NCBI RefSeq assembly: GCF_039696035.1
Contig: NZ_CP155567.1
Coordinates: forward strand, 372,001-436,000
Source of the DNA: Microbulbifer sp. SAOS-129_SWC
GTDB taxonomy: Bacteria; Pseudomonadota; Gammaproteobacteria; Pseudomonadales; Cellvibrionaceae
DNA: 64,000 nt
Direction of reading: 5' to 3'
Part shown: piece by piece, positions 26,573 to 35,699 of the stretch
Layout of the letters: every line of letters begins with the position of its first letter
How positions within the stretch are numbered: the first letter of the stretch is position 1
Notes under the pieces: model-generated
What the model was told of the DNA's origin: nothing
Seen by the model: the letters and a program-made list of their open reading frames with translations, nothing else
Databases searched by the model: none
Made by a program: the position numbers and the translations under genes

Positions 26573-27261
26573 ACTTCCTTGCCGTCGCGCTTGCTCGGCA
26601 TAAAGTAGTTACCGCCGTAGCGGTAGTACTGTACCCCGTTGATGATTTCCGCGGTGTAGCCGACCGGCAGCTCTTCGAGCACCTGGCCCGGCGCATAGCC
26701 GCCGTTGGGACCGCTGGGGACGGGTCCCGCGGCCGGGGCCGGGGGCGCTGGCGGTGCCGCTGCGGCGACGGGGGCGCCGGCGGGCGGCGGCACCACGACA
26801 TAGGCGCGCGCGGCGGGTTGCCACTGGTAGTAAGCGTTAGCGTACTGGTAGTAGAGGGCACCGCCGATCTGCACGCGCACAGCGCTGCCCGGCAGGCTGA
26901 CTACCGATGCCCCCAGGGGCGCCTGCACCACCACGTAGCCGGCCGGGGCCGGGCGGTAGAAGTAGCCCCCCTGGTAGAAGTAGGGGCTGCCGCCGACGGC
27001 CAAGCTGACAAAACCGAACGGCAGCACCGGCGCGGTAAAGCCAATGGAGATACGCGGCCCGCCATAGAGATGGCCATAGTGGCGGCCGTAGCGGTGACCG
27101 TAATGGCGGCCATAGTGGCGACCGCTCCAGTGGTAGGGGTGGTGGTAGCCGTGGCCGCCGCGCGCGTGTTCGCGCGGGCTGGCATCGACCGGGGGCACGA
27201 AGGCGAAGGCCCCGAGGGCGATGATTCCCAGGATTGCCAATACAAGTTTCGACGTTTTCAC
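26551..27261 (-). CDS. DUF6515-like secreted His/Tyr/Gly-rich protein, copy A
   Basis: A 236-residue exported protein: signal peptide LVLAILGIIALGAFAFV, then a His/Tyr/Arg-rich stretch (HWSGRHYGRHYGHRYGRHYG, about 45-64). A compact domain follows with GYVVVQAPLGASVVSLPGSA and GGALYYQYANAYYQW, a Pro/Ala linker, and a second YRYGG repeat ending VYVVVQL. It shares its N-terminal layout and the APxGAxVxSLPGxAVxVxxGG core with the protein at 33280-34038. The His-rich stretch could bind metals, but this is inference. Start is GTG. It lies downstream of speB on the same strand, after a 119-bp gap. Confidence 0.75.
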   Translation of the reverse strand: MKTSKLVLAILGIIALGAFAFVPPVDASPREHARGGHGYHHPYHWSGRHYGRHYGHRYGRHYGHLYGGPRISIGFTAPVLPFGFVSLAVGGSPYFYQGGYFYRPAPAGYVVVQAPLGASVVSLPGSAVRVQIGGALYYQYANAYYQWQPAARAYVVVPPPAGAPVAAAAPPAPPAPAAGPVPSGPNGGYAPGQVLEELPVGYTAEIINGVQYYRYGGNYFMPSKRDGKEVYVVVQL

Positions 27262-27380
27262 TATCTCTCCGGCGAAGCGACCACTTACTCAGGTTAAATT
27301 TTAACCTGTGTGCAAGCGGCCGCGCCATGCCTGTGGGTTAAGAAGTGTGAAACTACCGGCGACTACCGGTCCACGGCGGC

Positions 27381-28253
27381 CTAACGGTGTCGCTGTACGA
27401 TGCCCATTAACTTGTAGAGTAGCTGCGCGGCGGCGAAGTCGTAGGCGTGGAAACCCTCAATGGGCGCAAATTCCAGCAGGTCGAAACCAATGATTTCCCG
27501 CTGTTTCGCCACCGATTCAAACAGGTTCAGCGTCTGGTACCAGCCCAGGCCGCCGGGCACCGGGGTGCCGGTGGAGGGGAAGACCGACGGGTCGATGCCG
27601 TCCACGTCCAGGGTGAAGAACACCTTGCTGGGGAAGTCGTCCGGCAGCTGGATTTCCTGCACATTGGTGGGGACCAGCTGGTGTGCGTCCAGGTAGTGCA
27701 CGCCGTACTTGTCCCGCGCGCCCATTTCCTCTTCGCAGTAAGCGCGAATACCCAGTTGAAACAGCGGGATACCCGCTTCCACCACCAGGCGCATGACGCT
27801 GGCGTGGCTGTGTTTCTGTCCCTCATAGCGGTCGCGCAGGTCGGCGTGCGCGTCGATCTGCACGACGCCGAAATCCTCGATACCGGCGTCCAGGTAACCC
27901 TTGATGACACCCCAGGTAACCGAGTGTTCGCCACCGATGCCCACCGGCATCTTGCCCAGCGCCAGCACCTCGCGGGTGGCGCCGGCGATATGCTCCATCA
28001 CCTCCTCCGGCGTGCCGGAGACATTCACCGGGCTGCGCGTATGGATGCCCAGTTCGCAGGGGCTGGAGAAGTTGTCGAAGGTTTCCAGCTGCCAGGAGGC
28101 CTCGAGAATCGCCGCCGGCCCCTTGCCGGTGCCGCCGCCGTAGGACACGGTCTCCTCGTAGGGAATTGGCAGCACGTGAAACAGGGCGTCCTCCGGGCGC
28201 GGCTGTTCGATTTCGGAACCGAGAAAGATCGGGTAATCGTTTTCTGACAACAT
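27381..28253 (-). CDS. speB: Agmatinase (ureohydrolase family)
   Basis: Hydrolyses agmatine to putrescine and urea with a binuclear Mn centre; cytoplasmic. The metal ligands are all visible: GGEHS (His110), DAHADLRD (Asp134, His136, Asp138) and DVDGIDPS near 230. Length (290 aa) suits SpeB (E. coli 306). It is the last enzyme gene of the minus-strand polyamine cluster, after speA, the carboxynorspermidine synthase and nspC, and completes arginine to agmatine to putrescine. Ornithine decarboxylase and SpeC/SpeE are not seen in this window. Arginase or guanidinobutyrase activity cannot be excluded from motifs alone, but context favours agmatinase. Confidence 0.9.
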   Translation of the reverse strand: MLSENDYPIFLGSEIEQPRPEDALFHVLPIPYEETVSYGGGTGKGPAAILEASWQLETFDNFSSPCELGIHTRSPVNVSGTPEEVMEHIAGATREVLALGKMPVGIGGEHSVTWGVIKGYLDAGIEDFGVVQIDAHADLRDRYEGQKHSHASVMRLVVEAGIPLFQLGIRAYCEEEMGARDKYGVHYLDAHQLVPTNVQEIQLPDDFPSKVFFTLDVDGIDPSVFPSTGTPVPGGLGWYQTLNLFESVAKQREIIGFDLLEFAPIEGFHAYDFAAAQLLYKLMGIVQRHR

Positions 28254-28323
28254 CTTGTGTACCTGGTTGGCAATGCGGCCGGTGGGGCCGGCCGCCGCTA
28301 TCTATTCGGGCTGCGCGCGCATC

Positions 28324-29574
28324 TTACACGCAGCCGCCGTCTGCGGGGACAGTCTCGCGATCGAGGATCTTCCAGTGGCGGCCGGACAGCCGTTCCTTGA
28401 AGTCCTCGTAGCCGAATTCGCGGATGATTTTCAGTTCATCGGTTCGGGAGTTCCACAGCGCGATCGCCGGCAACGGTATGCCGTTGAAGGTGTTGGTCTT
28501 GACCATGGTGTAGTAAGCCATTTCCTCGAACACCAGTCTGTCGCCCAGCTCCAGCGGGTCGGCGAAACTGTATTCGCCGATACGGTCGCCGGCGAGACAG
28601 CTCTGCCCGCCGAGCTGGTAGTCGTGGCGCAGCTCGCCGGGACGTGCGGCGCCGGTGATTTCCGGGCGGTAGGGCATCTCCAGTACGTCGGGCATATGGC
28701 AGGTGGCGGAGGCGTCGAGAATGGCCTGGTGCATGCCGTTCCAGGCGATATCCACCACTTCGCTGACCAGCACGCCGCAGAACAGCGCCACCGCCTCGCC
28801 CGGCTCCAGGTAGACCTGCACCTGGTGTTTGTCGGCGAAGCGGCGCACGGCATCGACCAGCTCGTCCACCTGGTAGTCACAGCGGGTGATGTGGTGGCCG
28901 CCACCGAAGTTGATCCATTCCATCTGCGGAATCAGGTCGCCGAACTTTTCCTCCACCGCGGCGATGGTGCGCGCCAGTGGTTTGAAATCCTGTTCGCACA
29001 GGGTATGGAAGTGCAGGCCACTGATCCCCTCGAGATCCTCGTGTTCGAACAGCGTGCGCACGATACCCAGGCGTGAACAGGGCGCGCAGGGGTCGTACAG
29101 ATCCGTGTGGCCCTCGGAGTGTTCCGGGTTGATGCGCAGGCCAAACCGCAACTGCGGGCGCTGCTGCTGCATCTCCAGGCACAGGGGCTTGAAGCGCTTC
29201 CACTGCGAGAAGGAGTTGAAAATGACATGGTGGGCGAACTGCAGGATTTCGCGCAGCTCGCTCTCCTTGTAGCCGGCGCTGAATACGTGCACTTCCTTGC
29301 CGAGGTCATGGCCGCCGTATTCCTCGTAGCCGAGCCTGGCCTCGAACAGGCCGGACGCGCAGGTGCCGCTCAGGTACTCGGCGACGATATGCCCGGTGCT
29401 CCACATGGAAAAGGCTTTGAGCGCGGCCAGCACTTTGGCGCCGCTGCGTTGCTGTACATCGGCGAGCACGGCAAGATTGTCGCGCAGGGCGATTTCGTCA
29501 ATCACGAAGCACGGGGATGGCACGCGGCGGGGATCGAAATCGCCGAAGTAGTCTTTGCGGGGAGTCAGGTCCAT
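28324..29574 (-). CDS. nspC: Carboxynorspermidine/carboxyspermidine decarboxylase
   Basis: PLP enzyme of the alanine racemase fold that decarboxylates carboxyspermidine or carboxynorspermidine to (nor)spermidine. The Schiff-base Lys53 is in AALKAFSMWST; the PLP-phosphate Gly-rich region is near INFGGGHHITR, and the catalytic Cys lies in GGQSCLAGDRIGEY near 325. Family start SPCFVIDEIALRDNL is clear. Length (416 aa) is slightly longer than typical (about 380). It is transcribed after the carboxynorspermidine synthase gene, from which it is separated by a repeat-rich 109-bp gap, as in the alternative spermidine pathway of Vibrio and many marine bacteria. Confidence 0.95.
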   Translation of the reverse strand: MDLTPRKDYFGDFDPRRVPSPCFVIDEIALRDNLAVLADVQQRSGAKVLAALKAFSMWSTGHIVAEYLSGTCASGLFEARLGYEEYGGHDLGKEVHVFSAGYKESELREILQFAHHVIFNSFSQWKRFKPLCLEMQQQRPQLRFGLRINPEHSEGHTDLYDPCAPCSRLGIVRTLFEHEDLEGISGLHFHTLCEQDFKPLARTIAAVEEKFGDLIPQMEWINFGGGHHITRCDYQVDELVDAVRRFADKHQVQVYLEPGEAVALFCGVLVSEVVDIAWNGMHQAILDASATCHMPDVLEMPYRPEITGAARPGELRHDYQLGGQSCLAGDRIGEYSFADPLELGDRLVFEEMAYYTMVKTNTFNGIPLPAIALWNSRTDELKIIREFGYEDFKERLSGRHWKILDRETVPADGGCV

Positions 29575-29596
29575 AAGAGGCTTCTGGTATCCGGAG

Positions 29597-29664
29597 GATG
29601 GGCACGCGAGCGCAGTGACGTGCCCATCAGTTTATGCCGATGGGCTCACTGCGCCTTGCCCATC
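29597..29664. repeat. Double inverted repeat of the GATGGGC type between synthase and nspC
   Basis: GATGGGCACG (29597-29606) pairs with CGTGCCCATC (29619-29628), and directly after it GATGGGC (29639-29645) pairs with GCCCATC (29658-29664). Two hairpins of the same core in a row resemble dispersed intergenic repeats. Confidence 0.6.
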
Positions 29665-29683
29665 CTGCCCTCGGTCAGGACTT

Positions 29684-30892
29684 TTATTGGAACGGTTTGT
29701 CCAGCCAGGTCTCGTGCCACGGCAGGCCGTACTGATTCAGGTCGTGCATGAATGGATCGGGATCCAGCTGTTCCATGTTCCACACGCCGGGCTTCATCCA
29801 TTTGCCTTCCAGCATCATCTTGGCGCCGATCATAGCCGGCACGCCGGTGGTATAGGAAATCGCCTGGGACTGCACCTCCTTGTAACAGTCCTGGTGGTCG
29901 CAGGTGTTGTAGATGTAGTAGATCTTGTCTTCGCCGTCGCCGCTGCGGTCTTTGGGAATGCCGCGGATAATATTGCCGATACAGGTCTTGCCCTTGGTCA
30001 GCGGGCCGAGGCTGGCCGGGTCCGGCAGCAGGGCCTTGAGGAACTGGATCGGCACGATTTCCTGGCCCTGGAATTCGACTGGCTCGATACTGGTCATGCC
30101 CACGTTCTGCAGCACCTCCAGATGCTTCAGGTAGCTGGCGCCGAAGGTCATCCAGAAGCGCGCGCGCTCGATTTCCGGGAAGTGCTTGGACAGCGACTCC
30201 AGCTCCTCGTGGTAGAGCAGGTACAGGTCCTTCTCGCCGATGCCTTCGGGGAAACTGAACACGCGGTGTTCTTCCATCGGCTTGGTGGTGACCCAGCTGC
30301 CGTTCTCCCAGTAGCGGCCGTTGGCGGTAATCTCGCGGATATTGATTTCCGGGTTGAAATTGGTCGCGAACGGCAGGCCGTGATCGCCGGCGTTACAGTC
30401 GAGAATATCCAGGGTCTTGATGCGGTCGAAATGGTGTTTCCTGGCATAGGCGGTGAACACGCTGGTGACGCCCGGATCGAAACCGCTGCCGAGCAGTGCC
30501 ATCAGGCCGGCTTTCTCGAACTTGTCCTGGTAGGCCCACTGCCACTTGTACTCGAACTTGGCCTCTTCCGGCGGCTCGTAATTGGCGGTGTCCAGATAGT
30601 GCACGCCGGTCTCGAGGCAGGCGTCCATGATGTGCAGGTCCTGGTAGGGCAGGGCGACGTTGATCACCATGTCCGGCTGGACCTTCTCGATCAGCTTCAC
30701 CAGTTCCGGCACATTGTCCGCGTCCACTTCGGCGGTATCGATCTTGCGCGGCAGCATATCCGCGATCTTGTCGCACTTGCTCTTGGTACGGCTGGCGAGG
30801 GTGATATTTTCAAAGACCTCCTCAACCTGGGCGCACTTGTGCGCGACCACCTGGCCGACGCCGCCGGCGCCGATAATCAGTACATTGGCCAT
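29684..30892 (-). CDS. Carboxynorspermidine/carboxyspermidine synthase (saccharopine dehydrogenase family)
   Basis: NADPH-dependent enzyme that reductively couples a diamine (putrescine or diaminopropane) with aspartate semialdehyde to carboxy(nor)spermidine. The Rossmann GAGGVGQVVAHKCAQ lies at 8-22; conserved stretches include SRTKSKCDKIADML, VINVALPYQDLHIMDACLE and GSGFDPGVTSVFTAYA. The 402 residues match this clade. Since the same cluster makes putrescine from arginine, the likely product is carboxyspermidine and then spermidine. Upstream is speA (184-bp gap), downstream nspC, all on the minus strand. Confidence 0.92.
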   Translation of the reverse strand: MANVLIIGAGGVGQVVAHKCAQVEEVFENITLASRTKSKCDKIADMLPRKIDTAEVDADNVPELVKLIEKVQPDMVINVALPYQDLHIMDACLETGVHYLDTANYEPPEEAKFEYKWQWAYQDKFEKAGLMALLGSGFDPGVTSVFTAYARKHHFDRIKTLDILDCNAGDHGLPFATNFNPEINIREITANGRYWENGSWVTTKPMEEHRVFSFPEGIGEKDLYLLYHEELESLSKHFPEIERARFWMTFGASYLKHLEVLQNVGMTSIEPVEFQGQEIVPIQFLKALLPDPASLGPLTKGKTCIGNIIRGIPKDRSGDGEDKIYYIYNTCDHQDCYKEVQSQAISYTTGVPAMIGAKMMLEGKWMKPGVWNMEQLDPDPFMHDLNQYGLPWHETWLDKPFQ

Positions 30893-31076
30893 ATTGAAAT
30901 CTCCTTATTCTTCGCGGAGCTAAAACCTGTTGGAGTTTAGGATGTTTTGGGGACTTGCCCCACAAGGCTGATTCGGATCAGGGGCAGCGACGCCCGCGCA
31001 TGGCGCTTCGGTATTCCCTGTCAATCCGTCGCTATATTTCCAGGGCGCTGGCGACTATTTCCCAAATCGCCTGTGG

Positions 31077-32999
31077 CTACTTCTCGAAATAGGTATATCC
31101 GCTCATGCTCGCCGTATACGTGTGCAGTATCTGCTTGCGCTGTTGCGCGGTGATTCGGCCTTCCTTCACGGCGCGCTCGGCCAGTTTGCGGAAGCGCTCG
31201 AACAGTTCCTGCGGTCGGTACTCCACGTAGCTGAGTACGTCGGCGATGCTGTCGCCATGAATTTCGCGACTGTAGTCAAAGCTGCCGTCGTCGTGGATGC
31301 GCACACTGATCACATTGGTGTCGCCGAACAGGTTGTGCAGGTCGCCCAGCGTCTCCTGGTAGGCACCGACCAGGAAGGTTCCGAGAATATAGTCCTCACC
31401 CTGTTTCAGGTCGTGCAGCGGCAGGGTTTTCTGCTCTTCCTGGCGGCCGATAAAGCGGTCTATCTTGCCGTCGCAGTCGCAGGTGATATCGGCGATGATC
31501 GCCGACCGCGTCGGTGCCTCGCCAAGGCGGTGTATCGGCACCAGCGGAAACACCTGGTCGATCGCCCACATATCCGGCACCGACTGGAACACGCTGACGT
31601 TGGCGTAGTAGATGTCCGACAGCACCTCCGGCAAGGCCTGCAGGTCCACGGGTACCTCTTCGGCTTCATTGAGCAGGGCGCGAATTTTCTGTGCGCCCTC
31701 GAGGAACAGGTTTTCCGCGTTGGCGCGCTCGCGCAGGCTCACCTGGCCGTGCAGGTACAGGGAGCGTACTTCATCGCGGTAGTAGAGCGCGTCGTTGTAG
31801 CTCTCCTGCAGGTTTTTCGCGCTGACGCTGCCGACCGCCTCCTGCAGGTTGCGCAGCATCGGGTGATCGTCGTCGCTGATGCGGGTATGTTGCAGTTCTA
31901 CCGGCTCGTAGCGCGTGGTGTCGAGGATATCGAACAGCAGCACCGAGGAGTAGGCCACAGTGGCGCGACCGGACTCGGTAATGATGACCGGGTGCGCGAC
32001 CGCCTCGCTGTCGAGCGTGTCCATGATCGCTTCGACGACGTCCACGCAGTACTCCTCGAGGGAGTAGTTCTTCGAGTGGGTATAGTTGGTCTTGGAGCCG
32101 TCGTAGTCCACCGCCAGGCCGCCGCCCAGGTCCAGATAACCCATGGCGGCGCCTTCCTCCACCAGGTCGGCGTAGTAGCGGCAGGCCTCCAGCACACCGG
32201 TGCGGATATCGCGAATGTTCGGTACCTGGGAACCCAGGTGGTAGTGCAGCAGCTTCAGACAGTCGAGCATCTCGTGGCGACGCAGCTGGTCGACCATGGC
32301 GATCAGGTCATTGCTGCCGAGGCCGAAAATGCTGCGATCACCACTGGTGGCATTCCAGTAGCCGCCCACCTTGGAGGCGAGCTTGACGCGCACGCCGATA
32401 TTGGGGCGCACCTTTTCCCGTTCCGCGCACTTGATGATGGTTTCCACTTCCGACGGGGTTTCCACCACAAAAAAGATCTGCACCCCGAGGCGCTGCGCCT
32501 GCAGGCCGAGGTTGATGAATTCCTCGTCCTTGTATCCGTTGCAGACGATCAGTGATTCGGTGTTGTCCAGTATCGACAGCGCGGCGATCAGTTCTGCCTT
32601 GCTGCCGGCCTCCAAGCCGTGGTTGAAACGGCGCCCGGCACTGGCGATCTCTTCGATCACCTGGCACTGCTGATTGACCTTGATCGGGAAGACGCCGCGG
32701 AACACGTTCTGGTAGCCGCAGGAGGCAATGGCGCTGGCAAACGACTCGTTGATGCGCGCGATCTGTGCGTCCAGCAGGTTCTCGATACGCAGTAACAGCG
32801 GCATACCGAGGCCGCGCTCGGTAGCGCCCTCGGCAATATCCATCAGCGAGACACTGCGGCTTTCACCGGCACTATTTTCGATACGCACGGTAATTTCACC
32901 GGCGTCGTTACAGTCGAAATAGCCGGCACCCCAGTTGCGGATTCCATAGAGTTCGGCCGAGTCTTCGCAAGTCCAGTTTTGTACTTGTTGCTGTTTCAT
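31077..32999 (-). CDS. speA: Biosynthetic arginine decarboxylase
   Basis: PLP enzyme converting arginine to agmatine and CO2. The 640 residues match SpeA (E. coli 658). The PLP lysine is Lys107 in RGVFPIKVNQ; HGLEAGSKAEL, HYHLGSQVPNIRDI, DLGGGLAVDYDGS and the C-terminal CDCDGKIDRFI (catalytic Cys region) are all present. It is the promoter-proximal gene of the minus-strand polyamine cluster speA-synthase-nspC-speB. Upstream the minus strand is AT-rich; candidate elements are TTGATT with TACTTT 18 bp later, or TATAGT near 33079, neither decisive. Confidence 0.97.
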   Translation of the reverse strand: MKQQQVQNWTCEDSAELYGIRNWGAGYFDCNDAGEITVRIENSAGESRSVSLMDIAEGATERGLGMPLLLRIENLLDAQIARINESFASAIASCGYQNVFRGVFPIKVNQQCQVIEEIASAGRRFNHGLEAGSKAELIAALSILDNTESLIVCNGYKDEEFINLGLQAQRLGVQIFFVVETPSEVETIIKCAEREKVRPNIGVRVKLASKVGGYWNATSGDRSIFGLGSNDLIAMVDQLRRHEMLDCLKLLHYHLGSQVPNIRDIRTGVLEACRYYADLVEEGAAMGYLDLGGGLAVDYDGSKTNYTHSKNYSLEEYCVDVVEAIMDTLDSEAVAHPVIITESGRATVAYSSVLLFDILDTTRYEPVELQHTRISDDDHPMLRNLQEAVGSVSAKNLQESYNDALYYRDEVRSLYLHGQVSLRERANAENLFLEGAQKIRALLNEAEEVPVDLQALPEVLSDIYYANVSVFQSVPDMWAIDQVFPLVPIHRLGEAPTRSAIIADITCDCDGKIDRFIGRQEEQKTLPLHDLKQGEDYILGTFLVGAYQETLGDLHNLFGDTNVISVRIHDDGSFDYSREIHGDSIADVLSYVEYRPQELFERFRKLAERAVKEGRITAQQRKQILHTYTASMSGYTYFEK

Positions 33000-33221
33000 G
33001 GCGCCTGTTTTGATTGCCTGTTGCGGTGGTGAGTGGCGGGGCGCGAATCTTGGGGCGAGAGGGCCCGGAAAGCAATAACTATAGATAAGAAAAGTACGCT
33101 TTTTTAGCAGTAAAAATCAAATTTTAATTCGGTTTTGGCGCGCTGCTTTTCCTGTGTGCTGAATTGAATTTTTATTCGATTTTTTCTCGCGGCTGGTGTT
33201 GGAAATGATTGCGGGAGAATT
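33000..33221 (-). promoter_or_regulatory. AT-rich speA upstream region
   Basis: The 33070-33185 stretch is markedly AT-rich (TTTTTTAGCAGTAAAAATCA) within a GC-rich genome, as expected for the speA promoter. On the minus strand TATAGT lies near 33079 and a TTGATT/TACTTT pair near 33118-33090. I cannot decide between them. Confidence 0.4.
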
Positions 33222-33244
33222 AAAAAAGCGGCCCGTGGGCCGCT
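33222..33244 (-). terminator. Rho-independent terminator of the DUF6515 copy B gene
   Basis: On the minus strand AGCGGCCC-ac-GGGCCGCT (33244-33227) is followed by a U6 run (33227-33222), 36 bp after the stop codon. Confidence 0.9.
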
Positions 33245-33279
33245 GAAGTTGGGGTGGCAGAAAGGAGAGCCGGTGCTGT

Positions 33280-34038
33280 TCAGAGGCTGGGGTTGGCGAC
33301 GATACGGTAGCCGCGGCGGTCGCCGTCCCACAGGTAGTAGGTGTCATAGGCCACGTAATAGTTGCGGCCTCCAAACACGACGCTGACAGCGGTGCCGGGC
33401 AGGCTCGCGACTACGGCACCGATCGGCGCGCGGGCGACGACATAGCCGGTTTCAAACGGGCGGTAGAAGATGCCGTCGCTGTAGAAGAAACCCAGGCCAC
33501 CGAAAGTGATCCGCGCGAAGTGACGCGGCAGGCGGTTCCAGCGGTAGCCGTAATGATAGTGCGCCGGACGCCAGTGGTGGCGATGCGCCGGCCGGTAGGC
33601 CGGGCGGTATGCAGGCCAGTGGTGCGGCCGGTAGTGGTGGCGGTCCTTGCCGCGGTAGCCGTAATCCCGGTGGCCATAGTCGCGCTGGCCGTAGTCGCGA
33701 TGGCGATAGTCGCGACGAGTGTAGCCCCGCTCGCCCTTGTCGTGGCGGCTGTTGTCGTAATCGCCACGGCCGCGGTGTTGCCCGCGGTCGCGCTGGCCGC
33801 CACGGTGTTGCTGTTGGTTGTGATTGCCGCCACGGTGTTGCTGTTGGTTGTGATCGGAGCGGTGCTGGCGGCTGATCGTCTTGCCATCGCGGCGGGCCGG
33901 ACCGACGGCGTGGGTGCTGCCGGTGGTACCGCGGTGATGGCCATGGCCATGGCCGCGATCTTCGCCGCGATCGGCAAGGGCCGGGCCGGACAGCGCCAGC
34001 AGGCCGGCGGTGGCTATGGCGGTAATGACTTTCATCAT
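33280..34038 (-). CDS. DUF6515-like secreted His/Arg/Tyr-rich protein, copy B
   Basis: At ATG 34038, with GGGAGAG before it, the protein has 252 residues and a clean signal peptide (VITAIATAGLLALSGPALA). A low-complexity zone of about 100 residues follows, rich in His, Arg, Gln, Gly and Asp, with tandem short repeats (HNQQQHRGG twice; YRHRDYGQRDYGHRDYGYRG). The C-terminal domain YVVARAPIGAVVASLPGTA / GGRNYYVAYDTYYLW is clearly homologous to the domain in the protein at 26551-27261. The in-frame extension to 34206 is unlikely. Function is unknown; an envelope or surface protein, perhaps metal- or polyanion-binding, is a guess. Confidence 0.72.
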   Translation of the reverse strand: MMKVITAIATAGLLALSGPALADRGEDRGHGHGHHRGTTGSTHAVGPARRDGKTISRQHRSDHNQQQHRGGNHNQQQHRGGQRDRGQHRGRGDYDNSRHDKGERGYTRRDYRHRDYGQRDYGHRDYGYRGKDRHHYRPHHWPAYRPAYRPAHRHHWRPAHYHYGYRWNRLPRHFARITFGGLGFFYSDGIFYRPFETGYVVARAPIGAVVASLPGTAVSVVFGGRNYYVAYDTYYLWDGDRRGYRIVANPSL

Positions 34039-34322
34039 GGCTCTCTCTCCCGTGCCGTCTGGCGGCACCTGTTCTCTGAACTTGGGGGCCAGTTTGCCGG
34101 CGGTCGACTGAATCTTTCCTGAATACCGCAATTTTTTCTGGGCGCAGCCAGGCGGCGGGGCCCGAAAAACCGAATGATGGTTCTGGTTTTTGGGAGATGC
34201 CGACATTTTTCCGTCAATACTGCTTTCTATTGCCGGAGATGCGCGATTTTATACTGGTGGCGGCGATTGTCGCTGTCGGGCGCAGGGAGTATGATGCGCG
34301 CGAACTAGTACAGGTGAATGCG

Positions 34323-35171
34323 ATGCAACTATTCCATCATATCGCCGGTCTGCGCGCCGCGCTGGAGGAGGCCCGCCGCGCCGGCAAGACAATCGGTTTT
34401 GTCCCCACCATGGGCAACCTGCACGACGCCCATATCGAACTGGTCAAGCGTGCCCAGCAGCACTGTGACCTGGTGGTGGTATCCATCTTTGTCAATCGCC
34501 TGCAGTTCGGTCTCAACGAGGACTGGGACAAGTACCCGCGCACGATGGAGCAGGATATGGCGCGGCTGCGTGCGGTGAACTGCGACTTCCTGTTCCACCC
34601 GGACGAGAGCGAGATCTACCCCAACGGCATGGATCTGCAGACACGCGTGGTCTGCCCGGCCATGACCGATGTGCTGTGCGGCGCCAGCCGCCCCGGCCAC
34701 TTCGAGGGGGTCACCACGGTGGTGTCGAAGCTGTTCAATATCGTGCAGCCGCACAAGGCGGTGTTCGGTATCAAGGACTTCCAGCAACTGGCGGTGATCC
34801 GCCGCATGGTGGAGGACCTGTGCATGCCGGTGGAAATTGTCGCCGCACCGGTACACCGCGAGGCCGACGGTCTGGCGATGAGTTCGCGCAACAGCTTCAT
34901 TACCGCGCAGGAGCGTCCCCGGGTGGCGGTGCTGAACCAGTCGCTGAACTGGGTCAAGGCCGAGATCGAGGGCGGTCGCCGGGATTTCGCCGAACTGGCA
35001 GCGACGGCGCGGCAGCGCATCGAGGAATCCGGTTTCCGCGTCGACTACTTCGCCATCTGTAACAGCAAGGACCTGCAGCCGGCCGCCGCCGACGATACCG
35101 CGATCACCGTGCTCGGTGCCATGTACACCGAAGCCGCGCGGCTGATCGACAATGAATCCCTCGAACTGTGA
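34323..35171 (+). CDS. panC: Pantothenate synthetase
   Basis: ATP-dependent ligase joining pantoate and beta-alanine, the last step to pantothenate (vitamin B5). The nucleotidyltransferase motifs are visible: a HIGH-like [15 protein letters not shown] near 30-44, [13 protein letters not shown] in the pantoate site, [15 protein letters not shown] and the KMSKS-like [14 protein letters not shown] 34323 yields 282 aa, the family length, with AGGTGA five bases upstream; the in-frame extension to 34197 would run into promoter sequence. panD, which makes its beta-alanine substrate, follows after 21 bp. panB is not in the window. Confidence 0.96.
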   Translation: MQLFHHIAGLRAALEEARRAGKTIGFVPTMGNLHDAHIELVKRAQQHCDLVVVSIFVNRLQFGLNEDWDKYPRTMEQDMARLRAVNCDFLFHPDESEIYPNGMDLQTRVVCPAMTDVLCGASRPGHFEGVTTVVSKLFNIVQPHKAVFGIKDFQQLAVIRRMVEDLCMPVEIVAAPVHREADGLAMSSRNSFITAQERPRVAVLNQSLNWVKAEIEGGRRDFAELAATARQRIEESGFRVDYFAICNSKDLQPAAADDTAITVLGAMYTEAARLIDNESLEL

Positions 35172-35192
35172 AGTATTGTTGAGGAACGCCCC

Positions 35193-35579
35193 ATGCAAAT
35201 CGAACTGTTGAAAGGCAAGCTGCACATGGCCGCCGTGACCCAGGCCGAGCTCTGGTACGACGGCTCCTGCGCCATTGACGAAGACCTGGTGGAACTGGCC
35301 GGGCTGCGCGAATTCGAGAAAATCGATATCTACAACGTGACCAATGGCGAGCGCTTCCACACCTATGTGATTCTGGCCGAGCGCGGCTCGGGGATCATCT
35401 CCATGAACGGCGCCGCCGCGCGTCGGGTGCAGGTGGGCGACCGTATCATCATCGCCGCCTTCGCGCAGATGAGCGAGCAGGAAGCCGATACCTTCAAGCC
35501 CAAGCTGGTGTACCTGGACGAACACAACCGCGTCGAGCGCAGCACCAATACCATTGCGGTGCAGCTGGCCGAGGCCTGA
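35193..35579 (+). CDS. panD: Aspartate 1-decarboxylase proenzyme
   Basis: Pyruvoyl-dependent enzyme that decarboxylates aspartate to beta-alanine for pantothenate. It is made as an inactive proenzyme and cleaves itself between Gly24 and Ser25 ([11 protein letters not shown]), turning Ser25 into the pyruvoyl group. [26 protein letters not shown] and [19 protein letters not shown] are family-typical; 128 residues match E. coli PanD (126). It forms an operon with panC and supplies its substrate. Confidence 0.97.
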   Translation: MQIELLKGKLHMAAVTQAELWYDGSCAIDEDLVELAGLREFEKIDIYNVTNGERFHTYVILAERGSGIISMNGAAARRVQVGDRIIIAAFAQMSEQEADTFKPKLVYLDEHNRVERSTNTIAVQLAEA

Positions 35580-35591
35580 TCTCCCCGCTCC

Positions 35592-35620
35592 TGCGGGAGT
35601 GGCCCCGGGCTGCTCCCGCA
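35592..35620. repeat. Inverted repeat after panD
   Basis: TGCGGGAG (35592-35599) and CTCCCGCA (35613-35620) form an 8-bp stem with a 13-nt loop. Without a T-run it is either a weak terminator or a dispersed intergenic palindrome. Confidence 0.45.
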
Positions 35621-35699
35621 ATGCCGCCGCCGATTTTGCACCCGCCGATACCGCTGGCTACTATGTGCTGACACCCGCAACCAGTCAGGGAAGGGCACC

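Noticed and set aside
29555..32555. Plus-strand ORFs of 461 and 477 codons over the synthase and speA genes
   Set aside because: They are antisense to clear enzymes, composed of Val/Gln/His-rich sequence typical of GC-rich reverse frames, and show no family resemblance.
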